Shown piece by piece: positions 1 through 5,007 of a stretch of DNA of 5,007 nucleotides. The DNA is from Candidatus Acetothermia bacterium (GTDB lineage: Bacteria; Bipolaricaulota; Bipolaricaulia; Bipolaricaulales; Bipolaricaulaceae). Under the pieces are notes generated by a model, which did not search any database, was not told the DNA's origin, and was given only the letters and a program-made list of their open reading frames with translations. The position numbers and the translations under genes are program-made. The DNA lies in contig JAGDVW010000001.1 of the NCBI GenBank assembly GCA_023255835.1, forward strand, positions 2,191 through 7,197. Reading direction: 5' to 3'. Positions within the stretch are counted from its first letter, which is position 1. The number at the start of each line of letters is the position of its first letter.

Positions 1-31
1 CGCCAAACGCGCACTTTTGGGGCTGAAATGA
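1..31 (+). CDS. Possible 3' end of an upstream gene (partial, unidentified)
   Basis: Frame 2 is open from the window edge and reads AKRALLGLK before a TGA at 29-31. A basic, leucine-rich tail like this is a plausible protein C-terminus, and its stop overlaps an ATG at 28-30 (ATGA). Only nine codons are visible, so neither frame nor family can be established. The other two forward frames are also open at the left edge (to 24-26 and 64-66). This is the most natural reading if a + strand gene precedes hppA, but it is weak. Confidence 0.2.
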   Translation, partial: AKRALLGLK

Positions 32-66
32 CCGGTCCTTTTGAGCTCACGGCTTTTTGGCCTTGA

Positions 67-165
67 CGGGGCCTTTGCGATCGAGTGGATCTCAAGCGCG
101 GGCTCACCGAGGAGGAAGCTCTGCCCAAGCTCCACGGGCTTTTGCAATCCTGGTTTTGGTTTTGA
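67..165 (+). other. Short open stretch resembling the N-terminus of a P-type ATPase; possible gene remnant
   Basis: Frame 1 between the stops at 64-66 and 163-165 is open for 32 codons. From 85 it reads VDLKRGLTEEEALPKLHG. The first twelve residues match VDPKRGLTAEEA of the ATPase encoded downstream (its residues 25-36) at ten positions. Over the 36 bases I count 28 identities, and six of the eight mismatches fall at third codon positions, as expected for sequence once conserved as protein. No ribosome binding site precedes the GTG at 85, and the match fades after the Ala. It may be a decayed fragment, the tail of an upstream gene with a frameshift, or chance: 'GLT.EEA' is a common motif. I do not call it a working gene. 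Confidence 0.2.
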
Positions 166-178
166 AGGAACAGGGCCG

Positions 179-207
179 TTGCCGCTCCTTCTTTGTTGTT
201 TTAAGAT
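179..207 (+). promoter_or_regulatory. Candidate sigma-70-type promoter for hppA
   Basis: TTGCCG at 179-184 (four of six matches to TTGACA) and TAAGAT at 202-207 (four of six to TATAAT) are separated by 17 bases, in the one AT-richer patch before hppA. A second TAAGAT lies at 207-212. Transcription would start near 214 and give a leader of about 30 bases that contains the ribosome binding site. Both boxes are imperfect and the lineage's promoter consensus is unknown. Transcription could equally read in from upstream. Confidence 0.3.
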
Positions 208-228
208 AAGATTGGCTTTTCGTGAACG

Positions 229-235
229 AAGGAGG
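229..235 (+). promoter_or_regulatory. Strong ribosome binding site of hppA
   Basis: AAGGAGG lies eight bases before the ATG at 244, a near-ideal Shine-Dalgarno sequence at normal spacing. It settles the start codon of the pyrophosphatase. It is also complementary over seven bases to CTCCTTC at 185-191. Confidence 0.85.
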
Positions 236-243
236 GAAAAAAT

Positions 244-2316
244 ATGGAGGGATCGCTGATCCAGGGCGGGTTAGTGGGGGCAATAGTCGGGGGTCTGGCG
301 ATAATTGTCGCGCTTTCCCTCTATCGCTATGTTATGAGACAGGATCCGGGGACAGAACGGATGCAGGCCATCGCTCATTTCATTGAGGAAGGTGCCAGAG
401 CTTATTTATTTCGGCAGAACGTGACCCTCCTCCTTTTCCTTGGGGGTTTGGCCCCGGTGATCGGGATCCTCTTTGGGATCACGATGGGGGCTTCGCGGGG
501 TCTGGCCGGGGCTTTGGCCTACCTTCTTGGCGCGGGTTGCTCCACAGCAGCGGCTTCGTTTGGAATGATTGCGGCGGTGCGGGCCAACGTGCGCACCGCT
601 TCTGCCGCGCAAAAAGGCCTCAAACCCGCGTTCGCTACCGCTTACTTCGGGGGAGCCATCATGGGATTAGGCATCGTGGGTTTGGCCCTCCTTGGGATAA
701 CCCTTATCTATTACGTGTGTCGGTTCGGATTGGGGTGGACAGAGGCGGAGGCCACGGAAATAGTCATCGGTTTCAGCTTCGGCGCTAGCTCCCTCGCCCT
801 TTTCGCCAAGGCCGGCGGCGGCATTTACACGAAGACCGCGGACATCAGCGCCGACCTCGTGGGAAAAGTGGAGCTGGGCATTCCCGAGGATGACCCGCGG
901 AATCCGGCGGTGATCGCGGACAACGTGGGCGATAACGTGGGCGATGTGGCGGGGATGGGCGCGGACTTGGTGGACTCGTACATAGCTTCCATCGTGGCGG
1001 CTATGGTCCTCGGCGCGGAAACCGGCGGCGGGGTTCTCACCATCCTCCCGGTGTTGATTTCCGCTGCCGGCCTCTTCGCCTCCCTTTTGGGGACGTTCAT
1101 TGTTCGAACATTGATGCGGGGGAAACCCGGTGCGGCCATGAACGCCGGCACCTTTACGGTCTCCGCGGTCTTCCTCGTCCTTCTTTTCCTTGTGATTTAC
1201 AAAAGCGGGCTTCCCGGGAAGGAGTGGTTGGGCGTGTTCTTGCCCACCGTGGCCGGGCTGGCGGCCGGCCTGGTTATCGGGCTCACCACCGACTACTTCA
1301 CCTCCATTGACCGAGCGCCCGCCCGGCGCACCGCCGAGGCCGCGGCCCGCGGCGCAGCCATAAACATCCTCATGGGCTTCTCTTATGGTCTAGTGAGCAT
1401 CGTTCCTTCTATCCTTGGGATCTGTGTGGCCACCTATGCTGCTTGGGAGCTGGCAGCGATGTTTGGTATCAACCCCTTCTACGGGATTGGGATCTCCGCG
1501 GTGGGGATGCTGGCCATCGTGGCCACGATCATCTCTGGGGACGCTTTTGGCCCCATTTCTGATAACGCTCGAGGCATTGTGGAGCAAGCGGGCCTTGGTC
1601 CGGAGGCCATGGAGGTTGCCGACGCCTTGGATGCCCAGGGGAACACGTCCAAGGCCATCACCAAGGGGTTCGCCATCGGCGCGGCGGCCCTCACCGTTCT
1701 TGCCCTGTTTGCGGCCTATACCCACCTTGTGGATATCGATATCGCTCGCGGCATCAATCTCATGAGTCATACTGTGATCATCGGCCTTTTCCTCGGGGCG
1801 ATGATGCCGCCGCTTCTTTCCGCCCTCCTCATTTTGGCGGTGGGGAGGAACGCCGAGCGCATGATCGACGAGATCCGTCGGCAGTTCCGGGAGATCCCCG
1901 GGCTTTTGGCGGGAAAGGCGAAACCCGACTATCGGCGCTGCGTGGACATCGCCACCCGTGGTGCCCTGCGGGAGCTCCTTTTCCCCTGCTCCCTCGCCAT
2001 CATCGTCCCCTTGGTGGTCTTCCTGATCCTTGGGAAGGAATCCCTGGCGGCTTTCCTTGCCGGAAGCATCCTGAGCGGGATCATCTTCGCCCTTTTCATG
2101 GCCAACTCCGGAGGAGCTTGGGATAATGCCAAAAAGTACATCGAATCCGGGGCCCTTGGGGGCAAGGGTTCGGAGGCCCACAAGGCTGCGGTGGTGGGGG
2201 ATACGGTAGGCGACCCCTTCAAGGACACCGCTGGCCCCTCCCTTAACACCATGATCACGGTAATGTCCTTGGCCGCCGAGGTCTTCGTGCCCATCATCCT
2301 CCTTCTCCTGGGGTGA
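244..2316 (+). CDS. hppA: Membrane-bound K+-independent ion-pumping (probably H+) pyrophosphatase
   Basis: Integral membrane enzyme that hydrolyses PPi to phosphate and drives cation export, probably H+. At 690 residues it has the usual bacterial length, with about 16 hydrophobic helices and no cleaved signal. Seen motifs: GGGIYTKTADISADLVGKVE at 191-210 (K197, D200, D204, K208); EDDPRNPA at 215-222 and DNVGDNVGD at 226-234 (D226, D230, D234); SDNARG at 439-444 (D440); GNTSKAITKG at 466-475 (N467); WDNAKK at 626-631; GDTVGDPFKDTAGPS at 652-666 (D653, D657, K660, D661). These are the PPi and Mg2+ ligands of the family, all present. K470 and T473 occupy the positions that mark K+-independent members, which as far as known pump H+. 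The ion gate is atypical: K189 replaces the usual Arg (R242 in mung bean), D244 the usual Glu (E246 in Thermotoga) and T672 the usual Lys (K742 in mung bean). The pumped ion is therefore inferred, not certain. The start is fixed by AAGGAGG eight bases upstream. It probably shares an operon with the Ca2+ ATPase. Confidence 0.96.
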   Translation: MEGSLIQGGLVGAIVGGLAIIVALSLYRYVMRQDPGTERMQAIAHFIEEGARAYLFRQNVTLLLFLGGLAPVIGILFGITMGASRGLAGALAYLLGAGCSTAAASFGMIAAVRANVRTASAAQKGLKPAFATAYFGGAIMGLGIVGLALLGITLIYYVCRFGLGWTEAEATEIVIGFSFGASSLALFAKAGGGIYTKTADISADLVGKVELGIPEDDPRNPAVIADNVGDNVGDVAGMGADLVDSYIASIVAAMVLGAETGGGVLTILPVLISAAGLFASLLGTFIVRTLMRGKPGAAMNAGTFTVSAVFLVLLFLVIYKSGLPGKEWLGVFLPTVAGLAAGLVIGLTTDYFTSIDRAPARRTAEAAARGAAINILMGFSYGLVSIVPSILGICVATYAAWELAAMFGINPFYGIGISAVGMLAIVATIISGDAFGPISDNARGIVEQAGLGPEAMEVADALDAQGNTSKAITKGFAIGAAALTVLALFAAYTHLVDIDIARGINLMSHTVIIGLFLGAMMPPLLSALLILAVGRNAERMIDEIRRQFREIPGLLAGKAKPDYRRCVDIATRGALRELLFPCSLAIIVPLVVFLILGKESLAAFLAGSILSGIIFALFMANSGGAWDNAKKYIESGALGGKGSEAHKAAVVGDTVGDPFKDTAGPSLNTMITVMSLAAEVFVPIILLLLG
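2310..2316 (+). promoter_or_regulatory. Coupled ribosome binding site overlapping the hppA stop
   Basis: GGGGTGA matches the 3' part of the extended Shine-Dalgarno sequence (GGAGGTGA), ends on the TGA stop of hppA and sits four bases before the ATG at 2321. A ribosome terminating on hppA would be placed to restart on the ATPase, so translational coupling is likely. The site is weaker than the one before hppA, which suggests the second gene depends on translation of the first. Confidence 0.5.
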
Positions 2317-2320
2317 GAGC

Positions 2321-5007
2321 ATGGCTGCCCAGACCACTGAGGCCAAGAAGTGGCACGCTTTCCAGGTTTCGGCGGTCCTGGCCGAACTTGGGGTTGATCC
2401 CAAGCGGGGTCTCACCGCCGAGGAGGCCCGAGCTCGCCTCAAAAAGTACGGCCTGAACGCCCTGCCTGAGGCGCCTCCAACCCCGTTCTGGAAGAGATTG
2501 CTGGAGCAGCTCAAAGGTTTTGTGGTTTTGATCTTGATTGCGGCCACGATCATCTCCATGGCCCTTGGGGACTGGATCGAGGCCGGGGCTATCCTCGCCA
2601 TTGTTGTCCTGAACGCCTTCATCGGGGCTATTCAGGAAAGCCGCGCTGAACAAGCCCTCCAGAGCTTGAAGAAAATGGCTGCTCCCGAGGCCCAGGTCCT
2701 GCGGGATGGGGTGCGTCAAACCATCCCGGCCCGGGAGCTCGTCCCAGGCGACATCGTCCTCCTTGAGGCGGGGTCCATCGTGCCCGCGGACCTCCGGCTC
2801 CTCGAGGCTGCTCAGCTTCGGGTGGACGAGTCCTCCCTCACCGGGGAATCCGTGCCGGTGGATAAAGACGCGTCCTTGGTTCTTCCCGAGGACACGGCCT
2901 TGGCCGACCGGGTGAACATGGCGTTTTTGGGGACCACCGTGGTCTACGGCCGGGGAGTAGGGGTGGTGGTGGCCACCGGATCCTCCACCGTCCTTGGGGA
3001 GATCGCCGGGGTCATCGAAGAGCCGCAGGAGGAGACCCCGCTCCAGCGCCGGCTCGAGGAGTTCGGCCGAGTTTTGGGGATCCTCATCCTGATCGTTTGT
3101 GGCATCGTCTTCATCGTGGAGATCCTGCGCGATCCAAACCTCCACATCCTCCGCGATCAGGGCCTTTTCGCGTATCTTAGAACTTCCCAGCATGCCCTCC
3201 TTGGGTTCTTCATCATCGCGGTGAGCTTGGCCGTGGCGGCTGTTCCCGAGGGGCTTCCCGCCATCGTCACCCTTTGCTTGGCCATGGGGATGCGGGAGAT
3301 GCTCCGGCGGAACGCCCTGGTGCGCCGCCTCCCCTCTGTGGAGACCCTGGGCTCAGCCACGGTGATCTGCGCGGATAAAACCGGAACCCTCACGCAAAAC
3401 CAGATGACGGTCACCACAATTTGGGTTGACGGGGAGCTCATCTCCGTGAGCGGGCAAGGGTATAAACCCGAAGGGCAATTCCTCAAAGACGGAAAGCCCT
3501 TAAGGCCCGCGGAGCATCCTCTGCTCCTTGGGGCCCTTTGGGTGGGGCTCCTTTGTAGCGACGCTGAACTCCGGGAGGAAAACGGAACTTATCGGGTGAT
3601 CGGTGATCCGACCGAGGGGGCCTTGGTGGTGGCCGCTTTGAAAGCGGGGCTTTCCCGCAACACCATCCCCCGGCTGAGCGAGCTCCCCTTCGATTCGGAG
3701 AGGAAGAGGATGACCACGATTCACCCTGTCGAAAGTTTTCCCGTCGGCGTTTCCGCTCCGTATGTAGCGGCGGTGAAGGGCGCGCCGGATGTGGTCCTGG
3801 CCCACTGTGTCGCCGTGGCCACAAAAGCCGGTGCTGTCCCCCTCACCCCTGAGGAGCGAAAGAGGATCAGCCAAATCAACGAGGAATTAGCGGGCCAGGG
3901 CTTGCGGGTTTTGGCCGTGGCTTACCGGCCCCTTGCAAGCGTTCCCGCGGATCCCACCCCGGAGGAGATCGAGCGAGATTTGGTGTTTTTGGGGCTTTTG
4001 GGGATGCAGGATCCGCCGCGGCCGGAGGTCCCCAAAGCCCTGGAGAAGGCCCGCCGGGCTGGCCTCCGCACGATCATGATCACCGGCGATCATGTGGGCA
4101 CAGCGGTGTCCATCGCCAAACAGATCGGCCTCCTCCGTCCCAACGGCCGGGTGATAAGCGGAAGCGAGCTCGACCGCATGAGCGATGAGGAGCTAATCCG
4201 CGTGATCGACGAAGTGGATGTGTTCGCCCGGGTTTCCCCGCATCACAAGGTGCGGATCGTGGAGGCTTTGCGGGCCCGGGGGGAGATCGTGGCCATGACC
4301 GGGGATGGCGTGAACGACGCCCCGGCCCTGAAGCGCGCGGACATCGGGATCGCCATGGGCATCGCTGGGACCGATGTGGCCAAGGCCACCGCGGATATGG
4401 TCCTTTTGGACGACAACTACGCCTCCATCGTGGCCGCGGTGGAGCAGGGCCGGGTGATCTACGCCAACATTCGCAAGACCATCTACTACCTCCTTTCCTG
4501 CAACTTCGCGGAGATCGCCATCATCTTCTTCGCTGTCCTTTTGGGCTGGCCCACGCCGCTTACAGCCATCCAGCTTCTCCTTTTGAACCTCCTCACGGAT
4601 GGGGCGCCAGCTTTGGCCTTGGGAATGGAGCCGGCGGAACCGGGAATCATGGAGCGCCCGCCCCGCTCGCCCAAAGAGAAGATCATCGATCGAGAAATGG
4701 CCTGGGGGATCGCCTATCAGGCCACGGCCCTCACTGCCGCTGTTTTGGGCCTTTACGCCCTGGCTTACCACGGAGCTTGGCGGGAGGATGCGGATACTTT
4801 GGCCTTCGTGACCCTGGTGGTGGCCGAGCTCTTCCGCGCTTATGCGGCGCGCTCCGAGTGGATACCCCTCTTTAAACTCGGTCCGTTCACTAACCGCTGG
4901 ATGCAATGGGCTTTCCTTTCCTCCACGATCATTATCCTCCTTGTCGTGTACATCCCGCCCCTTCAACCGGTGTTCAACACCTTGCCCCTCACCCTCCCCA
5001 TGTGGGC
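2321..5007 (+). CDS. P2A-type (SERCA-like) calcium-transporting P-type ATPase, 3' end cut by window
   Basis: ATP-driven cation pump of the plasma membrane, most likely exporting Ca2+ in exchange for H+. 895 residues are visible; by comparison with SERCA only the last helix (M10), some 20-30 residues, lies beyond the edge. Order: N-terminal cation-ATPase domain (about 10-65); M1-M2 (about 66-106); actuator domain with TGES at 174-177; M3 (252-270); M4 with PEGLP at 309-313; phosphorylation motif DKTGTLT at 352-358 (Asp352, nearly the SERCA number 351); nucleotide domain with GDPTEGAL at 429-436, FDSERKRM at 457-464 and KGAP at 486-489; hinge TGDGVNDAPAL at 660-670; M5-M9 (718-879). Ca2+ ligands of both SERCA sites are kept: E310 (M4), N728 and E731 (M5), N756, T759 and D760 (M6), E836 (M8). 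No N-terminal metal-binding domain or CPC motif is present, which excludes the copper/heavy-metal class. The ATG lies four bases after the hppA stop. Family assignment is firm; Ca2+ rather than another cation is inferred from the ligands. Confidence 0.93.
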   Translation, partial: MAAQTTEAKKWHAFQVSAVLAELGVDPKRGLTAEEARARLKKYGLNALPEAPPTPFWKRLLEQLKGFVVLILIAATIISMALGDWIEAGAILAIVVLNAFIGAIQESRAEQALQSLKKMAAPEAQVLRDGVRQTIPARELVPGDIVLLEAGSIVPADLRLLEAAQLRVDESSLTGESVPVDKDASLVLPEDTALADRVNMAFLGTTVVYGRGVGVVVATGSSTVLGEIAGVIEEPQEETPLQRRLEEFGRVLGILILIVCGIVFIVEILRDPNLHILRDQGLFAYLRTSQHALLGFFIIAVSLAVAAVPEGLPAIVTLCLAMGMREMLRRNALVRRLPSVETLGSATVICADKTGTLTQNQMTVTTIWVDGELISVSGQGYKPEGQFLKDGKPLRPAEHPLLLGALWVGLLCSDAELREENGTYRVIGDPTEGALVVAALKAGLSRNTIPRLSELPFDSERKRMTTIHPVESFPVGVSAPYVAAVKGAPDVVLAHCVAVATKAGAVPLTPEERKRISQINEELAGQGLRVLAVAYRPLASVPADPTPEEIERDLVFLGLLGMQDPPRPEVPKALEKARRAGLRTIMITGDHVGTAVSIAKQIGLLRPNGRVISGSELDRMSDEELIRVIDEVDVFARVSPHHKVRIVEALRARGEIVAMTGDGVNDAPALKRADIGIAMGIAGTDVAKATADMVLLDDNYASIVAAVEQGRVIYANIRKTIYYLLSCNFAEIAIIFFAVLLGWPTPLTAIQLLLLNLLTDGAPALALGMEPAEPGIMERPPRSPKEKIIDREMAWGIAYQATALTAAVLGLYALAYHGAWREDADTLAFVTLVVAELFRAYAARSEWIPLFKLGPFTNRWMQWAFLSSTIIILLVVYIPPLQPVFNTLPLTLPMW

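Noticed and set aside
109..120. GAGGAGGAAGCT recalling the GAGGAAAGTC box of RNase P RNA
   Set aside because: None of the other conserved RNase P RNA elements or the needed length is present around it; the likeness is only local.
123..143. Possible intrinsic terminator: GCCC (123-126) and GGGC (136-139) followed by four T
   Set aside because: A four-base stem with a nine-base loop and only four T residues is too weak to call.
28..165. Possible 45-residue selenoprotein: ATG at 28, in-frame TGA at 64-66 read as selenocysteine, stop at 163-165
   Set aside because: I see no convincing SECIS-like hairpin just after the TGA, no redox motif around it, and no ribosome binding site before the ATG at 28.
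41..259. 72-codon + strand frame starting with TTG at 41
   Set aside because: It has no ribosome binding site at its start, no recognisable domain, and runs through the hppA ribosome binding site into the hppA start. The composition looks non-coding.
895..2220. Repeated motifs GDNVGD (residues 229-234) and GDTVGD (652-657) in the pyrophosphatase, as a recent internal repeat
   Set aside because: These are the known paired acidic PPi/Mg motifs that come from ancient internal duplication in this family, not a new repeat.
1390..2622. 410-codon open frame on the - strand, and similar long - strand frames at 2294-3193 and 4193-4966
   Set aside because: They lie opposite the pyrophosphatase and ATPase, whose family motifs run unbroken. 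The translations are low-complexity, rich in Gly, Asp, His and Arg, with no recognisable domain. Such frames are usual opposite GC-rich genes.

Overview
The window is bacterial (possibly archaeal-like) protein-coding DNA, by eye about 60% GC with G/C-rich third codon positions. It carries two large membrane-pump genes head to tail on the + strand. Nothing in it fixes the lineage. The style (GC-rich, compact, ion pumps in an operon, a pyrophosphate-driven pump) would fit an anaerobic or thermophilic bacterium, but that is a guess.

Layout: bases 1-243 are a short leader. It may hold the last codons of an upstream gene (stop at 29-31), then a stretch with no convincing gene, a weak candidate promoter and a strong ribosome binding site. 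Bases 244-2316 encode a complete 690-residue membrane-bound proton-pumping pyrophosphatase (HppA). Four bases later, at 2321, a P-type ATPase of the calcium-pump (P2A, SERCA-like) family begins. It is open to the window edge at 5007, with 895 residues visible and only the last membrane helix missing. The other long open frames, mostly on the - strand, are shadows of these two genes.

The two genes are probably co-transcribed and translationally coupled. The pyrophosphatase would turn PPi energy into an ion gradient. The ATPase would export Ca2+, which in this family is exchanged for protons, so one pump could supply or balance the gradient the other uses. Low Ca2+ should also protect the pyrophosphatase, since Ca-PPi inhibits this enzyme class.

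The most unusual observation is in the pyrophosphatase. All recognised PPi/Mg-binding motifs are intact and its potassium-site residues (Lys470, Thr473) match the K+-independent class. However, three positions of the ion gate differ from the textbook enzymes: Lys189 for Arg, Asp244 for Glu and Thr672 for Lys. The ATPase, in contrast, keeps every side-chain ligand of both SERCA Ca2+ sites.
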